Under the pieces are notes generated by a model. It saw only the letters and a list, made by a program, of their open reading frames with translations, searched no databases and was not told the origin of the DNA. 64,000 bases of DNA from Edolisoma coerulescens (lineage: Eukaryota; Chordata; Aves; Passeriformes; Campephagidae): NCBI GenBank assembly GCA_013397115.1, contig VWZW01004700.1, forward strand, positions 2,465,309-2,529,308, given 5' to 3'. A program made the translations under genes and the position numbers. Shown piece by piece: positions 14,901-29,735 of the stretch; the stretch's first letter is position 1; each line of letters opens with the position of its first letter.

Positions 14901-16984
14901 AAGAAAAAAATAGGGGAATTAACAAAAATAGTGAGAACTACAGATTAATCTTAAGTGTCTGCCCAAAAGCACAAAGCTTTTAAAAAGTACAAATCCAAAA
15001 CGCATGTCACATAAAGCACTGATTTCTGCTGAAATACAAGATGATCCAGAAAACAGCAAGCCCCATATCCACATCTATCTTAGAACAAACCCATGCAATA
15101 ACCGTGTTTAGTAATCTGCTCTGAAAATATTTTTTTCAAAGCATAGGAGAAAATAATAATATATTAACTACTAAGTCTGAAAAACTATGACGGATTAAAT
15201 AAATTCAGCACTATGCAGGATTCCCAAAAAAAATATACATACATGGAAAACTACTCAAACACATCTAAAATTAGGATTACTTCCTTCCAAAATGTGGCAT
15301 CCTGAAAAGGTTCCACCAAAATAAGTGAGATATTTCTCAGCTAGTCAGGTGTTCCAAGGCAAACAAGTGGAATTCTTCATGTAAGCGTGCTACCCTCACC
15401 TGATTAAACAATCTATTTAGAATTACCTGTAAAGATATGAAAGCTTAAAGGATCACCAGGCATTACCCCCAAAAAAACCAACCTTCCCCTTCACATCCAT
15501 CAGGTTTTTTTAATCTCTTCTCACCTAACCCATTTGTCCATTTATGTGCCTCAGTATTCCTTCACGTACTACTCCCATCTGCATTATCCTTTCCTCTTGC
15601 TACTTGAGAAAGACAGAATCCCAACTGTCCCAACTGTTTTTGGTCTGTGTTCCACATCAGACTAAAAAACTTCAAAAGCCATGTTCCAAACAAGTGTCTT
15701 GTACTGAGCTAACAACACCATAAATCTGATATAAATTATTTAGTGCCGACTTCTGTAAATGTACTTGGGACACTATAGCAAGGCTCCAGAAGAGCTCTCT
15801 TGGTTGCAGAACATGCACGTTTCAATCTGGTGACCTCTACCAGCTGAAGGAAGAAAATTGAAGCTGCAGTCTCTGAAGCTGCAAGGCTTCCCAACAGCCT
15901 ACAGAAAGGTCATAAATTGAGGTACAGTACTAGCACCACATAAGCATTTAAAAAAGAGGTCCAAATCCAGACTCCAAACCTGGGACATTGATTTGGCAGT
16001 TAAAGGAAAGTTCACATACACTGTGTATAAAGAATTGAGACATTAATTCATATAATCCACATTTATACATAAGTAAACAAATTTCTGTCCTTCTTGAATT
16101 TAAAGGACAATTAAACTGGGTTTTTGGAGGGCAATGAGTTGTTTAAAACTTGAAAAGTGTTATTTCCTTTTTGACAAGGGCATGTTTCCCATCACACAAC
16201 TGACATCCTAAAAAGGCAAAGAGCCAGCCTAAGTCAATACACTCAAATAGTAATAAAAAGCCCCAAACAATCCTTAATTCTAAATACTTAAATTTTAGAA
16301 AAGCAAAAAAAAGCAAAGCAGACAAGCAGGCATTAAATGTAGGTTAGATACAGACTTTTTGAACCTAGGCTGACAGAACAGCTTCTGAAAAAAGAAAACT
16401 CATCTCATGGGATTCACTGTGCTCCCAATGTAAGACACACCATGCCTGGTGGTCCATGACAGGATATTGATTCTATTACCAACTCACACAGCCTTGTGCT
16501 CTTCTCATTTCAATTTACAGCTGCAGCACATTTTCCTTTTAATGTGCTCTAGGAGAATGGTTGTTTGACCAAAAAGGTATCCAGGCCATTAGTTCTGAGA
16601 CAACCCTGTAACAGAGGTCAAAGCACAGTAAGCCTGAACAGCCAGGAGTTTCTTCAAAACCACAAACTTGGTCTGAACATCACCACAAAGAGGTACACAG
16701 AGAAGATCTTGTTCAGAAAACAAGATGAGAAAAGGCAACATTTACTCACTAGATACTATTGCTCCAGCTGCTACACAAACTGAAGGGAAAACTGTAACTA
16801 CACACAGCTCCTGGCAGCTTCCTTAACTTGCAACACCTGTACCAACACAGGGCCATACTCTTATCTCGCTTTCTCTTTGTAGCACGCAAAGCGCACTCAT
16901 TTGAACAAAAAAAGCTGTTGAAAATAGCTCAGATTTTGAATGCAGTTCTTGTCAAGAAAATCTTCTGTTGTTGTCAAAACAGTT

Positions 16985-17045
16985 AACAGACTTGATGATC
17001 TTAAATGTCCTTTCCAACCTAAACGAATCTATGGTTCTAAAATCA
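16985..17045 (+). mobile_element. CR1 3' tail fragment
   Basis: ACTTGATGATCTTAAATGTC followed by CTTTCCAACCTAAACGAATC and TATGGTTCTA closely follows the terminal CR1 sequence (GGACTAGATGATCTTAAAGG, TCTTTTCCAACCTAAA, ATTCTATG). Only the last 60 or so bases remain. Confidence 0.75.
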
Positions 17046-20000
17046 GCCTGGTCATTACTACAACAGGTATTAAGATCATATAACGTCTGTAACAGGCATT
17101 TAGGTAAACAAGACAGGTATTCAGACTGAGGCAACACAAGGGCAGTGGCAGGACTCCTACAGCAAGAGTATTAAGGAATATGCCTGCAGGAGTCTTTGAA
17201 AAAATTCACAAAGGCAATTTCTTCTTTCATAAGCAGAATTACTGCAATCTAAAGCATCAGATACTTTGCTTTTAAAGCCTATTAAAGTGGTTAGTAGGAA
17301 CAAAAATAGGTAAATTACATGGTCACTCTTGCATGCCCAGCTAGTACATGTGAGTATTTATCCAGCTTTAAGCAAAGCTGCTCATCTCCTCCTCAGCCTC
17401 TCATTTGAAATCACTGGAGAAAGACAACAAAGCGCCTGAACCAAATGCTTCAAGGCCTTTTCTAGCATCTGTTACAGCCTGCCTTTACTACTTCCTCTAT
17501 TGAAAGAGTAAGTTTTCTAAATGTTTTTGTGAGAGATTTGTGGGGCATGGTATTTATCCCTTAAAAGGATAATATCCTTGAAAGAGAACCTCCTACCTAA
17601 AACACTTTTGTTCACATAAAGCAATTCATAGAAAACGTAAGAACTCTTCAGACAGGAGTTCTTGACAGAAAATGGTGCAAAACCTAACAAAAGACTCTGC
17701 CAAACCTTCCTGAACCTTTTGAAAACACTAAATTACAGTCTGATTTGCACAAAGCAATTTGTTTAAGTTCAAAATAACACGGAAAATTTTTCTTGTTACT
17801 CATATATACACTAATTTGTATGCATGCACAAACATAAAATCCTCTTTTTTCTTATATTAATCAATTAAAACACTAATAAGAGCATCATGAACTGGCTGCT
17901 TAATAAGAATTTCATATTCATCCTTAACCTGATATGATTCAACACTAGCTGATAACATAGATTGCTTCCTATAGAGCAATTCTCAAAATAATCTTCACCT
18001 TAAATTTTCCATACAAGAGCTGAACTCAGTATTAGATTTACTGAACTAAACATACTACTATGAAAGTAAGTACCAAATGAAATTTATTTTAAAAATAAAG
18101 ACCTTGAGCTTCCACATGAGCAAATAAAATGCATAAAGGTGAGCTACTAAAGACTGTTAGCTAAGTCCTCTGACTTCAAGTCTTACCATATTTTTCCTGT
18201 CACAGAACAGCAGACTTATAGACTCAAATGGAAAAAACCAGCACTGCTGGTCCATACAGCCACATTGGACTGAACTACTACAACCCAGGTGAGGGGAAAA
18301 AACCACTAAAGCACTGCTTCGGATCTGGAGCTAACTTCACCACCTAAGGAAAAAGACTTTCTATAACTATACCCTCAAACACAAGTCTTCACCTTCAAAG
18401 ACCTGCACAATCTGCCAACACACCTTATCTCCCATCTCAATCATTTCCCAGTTAAGATCAATTTCTGCTTCCAGCATTCTTTGGTGGCAGTCTCTACCAA
18501 TTGTCGGGTAAGAATGTGTCTGGTATTCTGACAGTCATGCTTGTGGGCTGTTCTCCACTGCTTCCACGAAGTTATTATATTCCTCCACAACTTTCTTTGT
18601 AATGCCTCATGAAAGGAGCAGTGCTCAATTGTCTGTATGCTGATCCAAACTGCTTGGTTTCCCTGTGCCCCTCTAAGTGCTTCGACCTAACAGTCTTCCC
18701 CAATTCCATAATTAATTATCCTTGGAGTACAGAGAGCCTTCATACACATCAGCATATTTCTGCTGCACTGTGTTCTGCTTAAAGGCAAGGACTCAAAAGT
18801 GAAGCCGTAATACAAATAACACATTTCTCCTTGATCTTCTCATTTGCATCAGTTCCAAGACAAAATACCACAGAATTCAAGGCTGAACATGAAGGACAGT
18901 CTTGTGGTTAGTTATAATGGCAGGAAGGTGAAGAAAACAGACACAGGCTTACAGGCTTGTCCTTCCCCATTTGCACTACCTGAGTTTAAAGCCTCTGGTT
19001 TGGGCACAGAGATATCTTAGCATGGAGAGGGGAAGAGAAAGGAGCAAAGAATTTTGAATAGCTTCAAAAAAAAAAAAGAATTTGTGTAGAAGAGAAAAGA
19101 GTTAAGGACAGTCCAACAGGACAAAGGGAGAAAACCTCTCGGATGTAAAACAGCAACCAACACAGGTTTAACAAAGTGTTTTTAATTCTATATGAAGTCC
19201 AGAGATTTAATATATAGAGACAGGTAATGAGAAGAATATAATACTGGAACTTTAAGCACCTTATAAAACAAAACATAGCACTCATGGAGAACAGTGTCAG
19301 GACAGTCAATTACTATAACTTAAATATAAGTCAAGCAAACTTCAGAATCACATTTAAGTGTTTAAGAACAGAGTTAAAAATCATACCAACATATTTGAGA
19401 ACATTATAAATGCTCATACTTAAAACTCAGTGCTGCAGAAGATTAGTTGAAGGGGAAAAAAGAACGCCAGGCACAGTTGCATTAGGCTGACAGACATCAA
19501 AAAGCAATGTGAAACACCTCATAGCCAAATTCGATCTCAAGTACTGACACTAACCTAACTCATAACCAAAAGTGCACATACTAAGCATGTTCAACAGAAC
19601 ACCACTTTAGTCACTGTAAAGTTCTGTTCCTGATGCACTTCAGTTTAATTTTCCTGTAAAATAGCCACATTTAACATTTGGTTTTTAGAAGTAGTAGTAT
19701 CAGATGTAGAAAAGGAAAAAAAAGGAAACAAAGCACAGAAGAAAAAGGGGAAAAGCAATGACCTTCAAAACGAAAATACCACTAGTTCTACATAATTCTG
19801 GATTTCGTACATCAAGTGAACTTACTACTCATACAACACTTCTCCTTAGAAAAAGAATTTTTGCTTAAAAGTAGAAGTTGAGCCATTACTGACAAATCCA
19901 AACTTAGCTGAGAAGATGCTGCAATAAGCATAAACAACAACAAAAAAAACTAACTAAACTAACGCTGAAGCTGAACTAACAATGACACAGCATCACAGTA

Positions 20001-22144
20001 AAGCATATACATATATAGAAAAGCACCCCAGGGAACTGATACTCTTCAACAACGGGATCAAAACCCTCTCCTCCTTTTTACAAAATCTGTACGGTCCACT
20101 GGACAATAGCTTCAAACAATGCCAGGTATTTTAATCTCCATATATCTTCAACAGAAACATTGTTTGAAATAGCACCTTTCCAAAGAAAACACATCCCACT
20201 AGGTCAAGAACTTTATTTTTTGCTCAGGTGAAATTATGCATGTGCTCACTAGAGGTTTCACCTGAGGAAGGAAATACAGGATCAAGCCAATCAATTTGAG
20301 AACTAAACTAAACTTTCTTGCTAATTAAGCTCTTCACTGATATGAAGTTCTTGGCAGAACAGTTCCAACTGGAGCTAAACTCACTCTAAGTTCATTTTAC
20401 TACCATTTTCCACAGAAATATTTAATTTCATTCATATTTTTTATTCACTGATTACAGAAAGTTTTATGACAACTGGTTTTAGCCAAGTACACTGCCATAC
20501 TTTGAACACTTTCAAATAGTAATTTAAAAAATGAAATTTAACCTGTCAACTTTGTAAACCATATCCTCAGAAAACACTATAAAAGTGTTTTCATCTACAT
20601 TCTTGTTAGTCAAAGATAATCCTTCTATGGCACAGACCCAAATTTTACCCTCCTGAGCGTACATACCAATGAATAATTTGTTCAAATGTCAGTTGCAATT
20701 TTCAAAACTCTTTTCTTGCCTCTGAATCTTAAGCATCTGTAACAAATACTTGTTTTGAGAGTGCTTTACATTCATGACACTTGACCTTTTGATGTATGCA
20801 CCACGGAATTTAAGTTTCAAATACCACGCAAGCAGGAAATCTGATCATTCCAGCAGTAGCCATCTGCAAGGTCCGATATCAAATATTAGTTCTGGGTTGC
20901 ACAAAGTCATGGGCTACAAATCTTTTTCTGCAACTCATAATTAGTTGCAATTTGCTGCTTCCAAAACCACACTTCTCATGGAACATCTGGTCTCAAAAGC
21001 TTACCTTAATGTTGGAAAAGTACTTAGTATTTGGCTGTTGGTGTGTATATATGCACATGCACATATGCACACAGTTGACGTCTAACTACAGAATGTAAGC
21101 ATGGGTAACATGCACCCACTCTGTGGGTGGCTAGGACTAGAGATTTCTACTCCAGCAAAATAGCCTCTTAGCTCTGTAACAGTAAAAGAATATAACAAGA
21201 AATATCAAACATAACAAGAAAGTGTTTTCCAATGTTCTTGCTGCCTTGTATCTAGTTATTGATGGTAAATGTCAACAGCTCATCAAGCACCCTACCAAAC
21301 ACTTGAGTTTTTCGCAAACTGGGATTTTTGTTTGCATGATCCTTAATATAAGTGAAGGACTGTTGAAACTGAAATGTGAACAAGGCTTTAAAGAAACCAA
21401 CCAGGAAAAAAACTTGTAAGCCTCTCTATAATTAAAGCACCATACCGATAAAAAAACCCTGCAAGCTCAACATTAACATAATCAAGTACTTTTGGTTAAC
21501 TAAGTTAGACATATGACAAAAACTGAGCGACTGCATTTTTCAGCTTCATTGTATCAGAAGGAAACCTTTCCTGAGCCTGTGAAAACAGCCTAATGCACAA
21601 ATTAATCTGAGGAACTAAAAGAAAAAGAATCCCTGAAGACCCTTACAAACAAGAAGTCTTCCAAGTACATTCAAGCAAGCACTGTAACCTCTAAAGGTAA
21701 AAATTAATTAGATTCCAGGATCTTCAAAGCATTCCTTCAATAATAGCAACACAGGTTTGAAAAATGCCCAGTGCTGAGTTGTGCCACATAGAGCTGACTC
21801 AAGCAGCCAGCATTGCTTCTTGGGAGGCAGAACCTGGAAGCACACAGGATGCTATACTGCTCTTGAAATCCATTTATTCTCTAGTCACAGGAAAAATCTA
21901 ACAGAACACTCTTAACTTGCTTTCATATCTACAAGAACACAGCTAGAGCTAATAAGAGTTTAAAAATAAGCATGAAGGAAGGTATTAGCCATGACAAGAA
22001 GAACAATATTAGCCTCTCAGAAAATAAAATGGATCCCAACTTCACATGCCAGATTCTTCAGAAGGCTTTCAAGAAAGTGACCTATAGAAGCTCTTGTTCT
22101 CAGGAACCTCACAATGTTGGAAAAGCATTCATCACATTTCTTAC

Positions 22145-22288
22145 CTGAGCACCATCCTTTAACTTCAAGATGCATTCCATTGTATTGATAGTGATGACAA
22201 CTGGTTCTGATCCCAATTTCGTCCATGGCACATGAATCCGAAGTTCATGAATATGCCCACTTAAAAACGTAAATGGCAGTTTCAGCTC
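22145..22288 (-). CDS. VPS13B: VPS13B exon 3 (residues 50-97)
   Basis: The minus strand encodes 48 residues, from ELKLPFTFLSGHIHELRIHV through PWTKLGSEPVVITI to LKLKDGAQ, which continue the chorein domain of VPS13B directly after exon 2. In VPS13 proteins this region forms the N-terminal mouth of the hydrophobic lipid-conducting groove. The exon is bounded by an acceptor ending GTTGTTGTTAG at 22289 and a donor CAG|GTAAGA at 22145. Both flanking introns are phase 0, so the exon is 144 nt and could be skipped without a frameshift. The long open frame that overlaps it in another frame is a shadow. The protein continues in exon 4, which I could not find between 1 and 22144. Confidence 0.96.
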
Positions 22289-23489
22289 CTAACAACAACA
22301 AAGAATGCAGAATTAACTACTGAAACATATCAAAATTCCAGACACATTTGTAACTCAAAATAGTAAGGTTCTATCACAAAACAAGTCAAAAGTTATTCTC
22401 CTTCCCCTAATCAGCAGTGTGCCACAGGACCCGGCACTTGCCTTTATAATCACTTGTAAGATTATGTTACAATTAGTCTAATCAGTCTCTAAGGGGACAT
22501 TTGAGTTACTGTGTCCTTGATAATAAAAGATCCTATAAAACCATCTCTCTCTCACATGAAGCTACTGCAAAATGTATCACTATTCAAGGGACAAGTAGAA
22601 ACAAACAAGGTGAAGGCAAATACTTGAACTGATATGCAACCTGCATTATTGTGAAGAGCACAAATTTGGAATTAAACATTGACAATGCCACAGCAAGGCA
22701 ATTTCTTTCAAAATATTTCAGTGTTTAAGAGTTTTAAGAGGTCAGTGCTCTTAAGACTGGTCCATTGTTGTCCCTTTCACATCAAACTGCTAAGAAAATA
22801 CAAAGTTAATAAATTTTTCACTGGCAAAACTAGATTCCTGTACACTAAGGTAATGTAGATGTCACACTGCTTTAAGAACTAGTGCAAGTCAGTCCAGAAC
22901 TCCTAAAAAATGCCTGGGCACTCCATCCAGCCAATGCATAGGTCACAACTCTGCAGGACAGCTGCAGGGAGCCAGTGCTGCTTGCAGCAATTCAGAAGGA
23001 AATAAGGTGCCCAAGTTCAGATCAAAAGTACCCAACTAAGTAAACTGGGGTACATACAATACAAAGTGTTGCAATTTCCCCAGTAGCTTCAGGTGTTCTC
23101 CTGCATAAAATGAGTTTAACACTTAACCAACAGAAGGGTCAGGCTAGAGAGTTGGTCCCAGGACTAGCAATCAAGATTTGGAATAATAAGTGTTTACAGT
23201 AAAATAAAGAAGAAATATTTGATATGTCAGAATTTTAAGTCAGCATTCTCAATACTAAGTATTCTAATGCTCAGGTTTCAATGATGATTCATCTTTTCAC
23301 CTTTCTAATCTCATATTCTGACATTTTTTAATATCAAGTTTTAAAGTTTTAATGGAGAAAAAACAACACATCTTCAAGTTGCTTATAGCCTGGTGTTTTC
23401 ATCATCACCTTAGATGCTGGGAACTACAGGTGTAGTATGTTCTGAGAATAAGTGAATCTAAGTCTCCTAGATGCAGGGCAGCAGTTTTG

Positions 23490-24141
23490 GCCAACCTGTA
23501 ATGACAATATAGTCCAACTGTCTGGCCAATTCAGGGCTGACCAGAAGTCAAAGCATGTTATTATGGGCATTCTCCAAATGCCTCTTACACACTGACAGGC
23601 TCGGGGCATTCACCTCCTGTAGGAAGCCTGTTCCAGTGTTTGACCACCCTCTCAGTAAAGAAATGCTTCCTAATGTCCACTGTAAGCCTTCTGTGGTACA
23701 GCTTTGAACCATTCCCATAATGTCCTATCGCTGAATACCAGGGGGAAGAGCTCAGCATCTCCCTCTCCTTGTCCCCTCCTCAGGAAGCTGTAGAGAGCCG
23801 GGAGGTCACCCCTCAGCCTCCTTTTCTCCAAATGAAACAAGCCTGAAGTCCTCAGTCCCTTCACACAGGACATTGCCTCCAGCTCTTTCACCACCTTTGT
23901 TGCCCTCCTCTGGACACGTTCTCATCCTTTACCCTCATTCTTCAGCTGTGGGGCCCAGAGCAGCACACAGAGCTCAAGGTGAGGCCTCACCAAGGCTGTA
24001 CAGCGGGAGAGTCACCTCTGTGACCGGCTGGTGATGCTGAGTTTGATGCACCCCAGGAAGGGGTTTGTCCTCCGGGCTGTCAGGGCGCACTGCTGACTCC
24101 TACTGAGCCTGCTGCCAACCAGTACACCCAGGTTCTTAACA
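23490..24141 (-). mobile_element. CR1 LINE, 5'-truncated, sense on minus strand
   Basis: The longest CR1 copy here. On the plus strand it reads as antisense CR1, with landmark phrases such as GTCCAACTG, TGTTCCAGTGTTTGACCACC and GGGGCCCAGAGCAG in the expected order. The minus strand keeps part of the ORF2 C-terminus (an HLEKRRLRGDLPALYSFLRR-like stretch at about 23780-23840) but with frame damage, so it is dead. It sits in VPS13B intron 2 in the same orientation as the gene. The 3' edge is blurred. Confidence 0.9.
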
Positions 24142-25421
24142 GTATTTTGGTAAACTCAGGAACACAAACCTTTGTTCAGACTCCGGAATAATCCTGGCAA
24201 GCCAGGGCTTAAGTATCTTTACCCTTGGCTCAGTTTAGGTAATACATCATTCAACTCAGAATTTCTATAAATGAATAGATGTTACACAGAGAAGGTCCAT
24301 GAAACTCAGAAATCAAGCAGGCAAGTTGCTAGGGAATTTCAGACAAACATCTAGAAGTGGATACAGAAAGTCTCTTTTCCTGCACTGCTAGACCCTAGAC
24401 CTATCCCTGCTGTATAGAACTTCTATACTAATAAAACTTGGGGGGGGCAAGGGCATTTCACATTTACTACTTGATATGTATTATAAAGTCTTAAAGTCTG
24501 CCTATACAATATTTCTGTGAAGCTAGCTAAGGTCATTTGTTGCGTAAATATATTGAAATAAATACATTTATCAGTATTACATTCACGAATAATTAATATA
24601 TAATCAGATCTTAGTGATACGTTTTGAAAGCCCACTTAAAATTTTTATTTTCTTAAGTAGTTACCATCTCCTAAGTGCAGAGTTGAAATAACCACTATTT
24701 ATACCTGTGACAGGTTTGCATCTTGAGATAGTCTTTGGTTTGACTAGAGGCAAGTCAACCATTCTTACCAATACCTACACCATCACAGCAACAACAGCTG
24801 CTGATAGGAGCAACTTTAGGGAACACGTTCCCCCATTCTGCAGCTGATACCCCCTAAACCTTTCGACTGGTACTATGAAAAAGTTCATCTTGTATCCAGG
24901 AGCTAAGAGTATTGTATATTCACTGCTGACAAACTCTTCAGAGGAGGAAACTACACAAAATTATAGCTCTATTTTTTTGCTAAGTACAGCTTTCAGTTTG
25001 TAAGTTAGTTTTTGGGTCATAATGAGTATTGATTAAGGCAGTTTAAAAAAACCACAGACATCTCATGCTAGGGAAACTCTTGACTCCATCCTCAGCCATG
25101 CTTACATAAAGTTATATTTAATTTCAAGGCCCCATTCTAAGAGATGACAGTTACAGTCTTTCTCATTACAAGGTCGAAGAAAATTGTTAATTTGTTTTTA
25201 CAAAGTGTTTTTTCTTCATCTCATTCACTACTACACTTCAGGATTTTAGCCAAAAAGCCTTTCCTAAAAATTCAGCCCTAGGCTCACAAGCAACACAAAT
25301 AAAATTTTAATCCAGACAGTTTCAGTTGAGACACTGAAAAGCAAGTATTGGGCTGTTCAGCTATGGATCTTGCTACATGATTAATCACACAATAAATTAA
25401 GTAGTGCCCTTGTCCCAGAGC

Positions 25422-25439
25422 TTTTTTTTTGGGGGGGGG
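25422..25439. repeat. T9G9 tract
   Basis: Nine T directly followed by nine G in VPS13B intron 2. Prone to length variation. Confidence 0.95.
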
Positions 25440-26179
25440 AAGAAACATGCAATCTAAAAACACATTACAACATAAGAAACAATGCTTTCAGAGATCAAAG
25501 CAGCAAACTACCACTGTTAACAGTAATAGAAAGATTTTTGTCTTCCAAAGACTAATTCCCATTCCGGACTTTTAGATGCGTAAGTTTCTGTCACTCAGCA
25601 ATACCACAATGTCTATTAGATCCTGACTTGTCTTTACTTCAAAAGGCATTCTGGAATAGCTATTTTTCTACTATTTGCTGGATGTATTTAACTAGACAAA
25701 AATGAAAATGTGTTAACTCCAAGATACTGAAAGAAACAGAAGTAGGAATTATTTCAAAGTAAAGGTGATAAAAGCAAAGGCCCAACATATTTAAAAGACA
25801 GTTCTTTTTCAAAGAAATTTAGATACCAATGTCATCTAACATTAAGGAAAGACGTTGCCCTGGTTACAGCTAGGGAATTAGAATAAAGCAATGTAGAGAA
25901 CTCTTTGTTGCACTATTCGGTAGACAAGACAAATGTGTGCCAAATTTAGTAACTTGTTCATAAAACAACATAACAAAGAACATTTTTATTCCTCCTTGTT
26001 TCCTATGCAATCTTTCTCCTTTCATTAAGTACTGCTTGAAATTCTTAATATTTCTTCTGTACTCATGACTGATTAGACTTCACATTTTAGATTTTCCATT
26101 TAATCATGTAAATCTTTCACTAAAATAGATACGACTAAAACCAAACTTCTGGGCTTGACCCATTAATAACCGATGAACA

Positions 26180-26225
26180 TGTCAGACTGCAGACTAGATG
26201 ATCTTTAATTCCCCTTTGCCTAAAA
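26180..26225 (+). mobile_element. Possible eroded CR1 3' end
   Basis: CAGACTAGATGATCTTTAAT resembles the CR1 end motif, but the following bases diverge at once. It could be chance. Confidence 0.3.
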
Positions 26226-28289
26226 TCTCCTCTTGCTCTAAAACACAAGACTATTCTAAAGGCTGGGGTGATAGGCAAGTACTTGTTCTCCACATCAGTG
26301 TTAACTCAAATACCTTTTCTTCACAGTCAAGGCTGTATTTCACAAGTAACCAGTGGCACATAACACAGACTTAAAATAAGGATATTAAAATGCTCCCATT
26401 TCCTTAAAATTATTTTAAGTACATTAGAATTTTTCATATTTCTTTCTTTACAAATTCTTTTGGATATAAAAAATCCACACTATAATAAAACTCAATAATC
26501 TTTAGATTAAGGCATCCTTTGTCCTCCCAAGACTACTTCATCTTTCTCTTCTGCATTTGCAAAACAGCTAAAAACTAATTACAGGAATATACACAAGCAG
26601 CAAGAAGAGATCACGATGTATCTTATCTTTTTGGCACCACTGTATCAACAGATATACTACACACAAGCTACTTACCAAGTTCAGAGGTAGTTCTGTTGCC
26701 TCTGATACTACGGGGACTTCACACAAAAGTTGACAAAAGTGTTTAAAATGCTTTTCAAAAAAACACTCTTTAAGGTATTCATTTCAAAATTTTATTACAA
26801 ATTACTTCCTTGAAGTAGTTTCTGTACAATATGTATATTATGTACAGATGGAAAATTTCTTGGACTGTTTAGTCTTCTAGTAATTGAAGCATTCAGGATA
26901 GGAAAAAATATCAAAGTTTTATTAGATTTAATCTTTAACTAAAGACAAATATTATAAAATTAACTGGCTATTCAGAGAGTGACACAATTATATACAAAAG
27001 CTACATTGTACCTACAAGATTCAAGCCAAGTACAAACTAGTACTTGACTTCCACTACAGAACTGGTATTGTACAAAAAAAGGGGGACGGAGAGAAGGACA
27101 GACCCTAAGAGTTATTACAGTGACATTCAGCTTAATTTAATGAGAGCATAAAACTTACATAAATGTACGTAAAAAACATGCAAAGTATTTTCAGGTACTG
27201 GAACAGTCTCTTCACATTTGGTAAATTTTCTACATCAACAACTGTATTACATCTGATTTCAAGAGGTATTGGTTCCAACTTGGTCCCAAAAATAAAGTTA
27301 AATCTTCCATAAGACAAACAGCAGTTTATGCTCTGTTCTCATCTGCCCTTTGGGATTCTGTTTGGTGGCTCATAAGAGCACAACATGACATGGGAACACT
27401 AACATCAGCTGAAGTGCAGGGAGCAGGAAGCACAGACTTGTTTCCAAATCCATATAAGGTGCTTTGTCCAGGTAGTTTGGCACCTATGCTAACATTCCCA
27501 AAAAGCCATGTATAACTCCACAAAAGATGGAATACTCTGAAAACGTTTAAGGCTCTAGACAAATACATCCAGGATAGGCGCATTTGTATCTAAGAACCTG
27601 AAGCATGAAATTAAAGCTGCGTTCATGTCAGATAAGGAGCAGGGAACCAGGCTGGGGATAGCAACCCCAGGAGAGAAAGGATGTTACAAGAGCAGAGCAG
27701 TTAAGGTGACTAACTTGGGGTATCATGATTCCACCCAGGGACAGAGCCCAACTAAAATAATATATACTGGTAATTTCTAGAGAGTAGCTTTTCAAGGGAG
27801 CTCCTGCCAGCTGCAAGGGCTTGGGAACTTTGCATTACCACATACTGCTTGCTCAAAGGGTTTTGCTGAGCACACATAAACAGCATCCCTTCCACAAGAA
27901 AAGAGAAAGACACTCTAAATACAGTCTGTGGGTCCAGACAAGTTCTGAAGAATAGTAAGAGCCAAATGAAGATAACTACATTTCACAAACACCCAGCCAA
28001 ATAATGTAAAAACAATGAATCTGAGCTAAATTTTGCATCCATGGCATATTCAAATTCCCATTCAAATGAGCATGGGTATATGGCAATATTTGCCAAAAGA
28101 GCCATGACATTATCAGATCGAGCAGGATATTTAGCAACCCAGTTCATAGGCAGACAAAGATGAAGCAAGGGATCACCCATCAGAAAACTGCAATTACTGG
28201 AAAGGGAACACCACCAATGAGAGCAGCAAAATTCTTACAGTGTCAGGTAATACAGCAAGTTTGATACATCCATCCCAGGTCATCATTTG

Positions 28290-28500
28290 TTATTAGGACA
28301 AACTTTCTCTCTGCACAGCAGAGCACTGAAACAGCTTACCCAGAGAGGAGGTTCTCACCAGACAGGAGATTTCAAGATTTCAAGACTCAGCTGAAGAAAA
28401 ACACAAGCTAATCTGACAGCCCTGCTCAGAACAGGAGGCTGGGCTAGATGACCTCCAGAACTCCCTTCTGATCAACCCTTCTTTGGTTCTATAACATATA
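28290..28500 (+). mobile_element. CR1 LINE 3' end, sense on plus strand
   Basis: The plus strand carries the sense 3' region: CACTGAAACAGCTTACCCAG, then GCTGGGCTAGATGACCTCCA, then TTGGTTCTATAACAT at the tail. It lies in VPS13B intron 2, antisense to the gene. Confidence 0.85.
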
Positions 28501-29735
28501 CATTTGGAAAGGCTCACAGGGGAACACATCCTACAGCACATCAGCTGTATGGACAAGATATACCAATTAACAGACTTGAGAGAAAATACAGCAGCTACGA
28601 AAGACTTGAAGGAAGACAAGCAAGGTTCTTTAAAAAGCACAGAAAATAGGACAAGATCTGTTGTAAGATTGTCTCCTCTTCCAGAATAGGATCAGAGAAT
28701 CTTAATTAACCATATGTATTTCTTCCACATTTTAAAAGGTGTCCCTGATAGAGACACACAGTCACCCCAGCCTATTCCAATGCCTCATAATCCAACACAT
28801 AAATGAGATTTCCATTCATGTCTAACCTAAGTCTCCCAACATACGATTTATTCACTTGCCTCTTGTCAGATCCAAATAATTCTTGCCCTATCTTGTCTCA
28901 GCTTATTTTAGTCAATATTAAAAACACATTCCCTGTGTATTTTATTCTTCTTTCAAGGGATGCATTGTCTAAATCTCCTATTCTTTGCTGCATTTCTCTC
29001 AGCTCCTTCACTTGGTTGGACTACATCTGGCCACAGGACTCCAGCTAAGCCCTGCTACACCATGCACAACAGAAAGCAGCTTTATTGGTCTCACACACTG
29101 AAGTTGTCAACTCAGATAAGTATAAAAGGAAAACATCCCTGTGCTAAGGCTTTACCAGTTCATATTGACAGCAGGCTCCAAATTCTGTATCTAGTGTTTT
29201 ACTTGGTCAAGCTTGTTGTTTTAAGGCTAAGTTTTACTGAGTCTTTGATTTAATCCACAGAAACCAGATGATCAATCTATTCCTCAATTACTCTTAAATT
29301 TAGATACAACGGGAACGATGAAATCTGGAGTCGGAAAACAATACAAAGAACCCAAATGGGTTTAGTATGCATGATTAAAAAGCAATCCCACTTTACTTTG
29401 TGACCTTTCAACTTAGTTACTATATGTAACTACTAAATATGACTGGAAAAGCAATTTAATTGATGTTCATACCCTAAAACAATAGTTATCAAAAGAAGAA
29501 ACATGTCCACAGAAGAGCCTCTCTTCACACTCCACAATTTATAGAATGTGTAAAGAATTACCATTTATTGCTAAACAAATGGCATGAAATTAAAGCAAGA
29601 ATAATTAAATGCAGGGGGGATAAAATACTTGCATAAGAAGAAAATCAGCAAGCACTAAGTTATTACTTAGCTGTGCAGACCAATCTAAAATATTTCAGCC
29701 AACTTCTTTTAAATCAAAGACATGGACTGTAACTG

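Larger units (their letters stand above)
1..22144 (-). other. VPS13B: VPS13B intron 3 (5' part; runs off the window)
   Basis: Everything from the left edge to exon 3 appears to be one intron. I scanned the minus strand for the next conserved VPS13B segment, which begins with an acidic DDHES-type motif and includes a DLPPGYVQSLI-type stretch, and did not see it. The intron is therefore at least 22 kb, which fits the very large introns of this gene in vertebrates. It holds a small CR1 tail near 17.0 kb, short A/T runs and AT-rich sequence. None of its open frames (up to 137 codons) resembles a known protein. Confidence 0.85.

Noticed and set aside
1..22144. VPS13B exon 4
   Set aside because: Searched the minus strand for the next conserved segment by its expected codons and did not find it; it most likely lies beyond the left edge.
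22017..22226. 69-codon minus open frame overlapping VPS13B exon 3
   Set aside because: It is in a different frame from the conserved VPS13B reading and crosses the splice donor.
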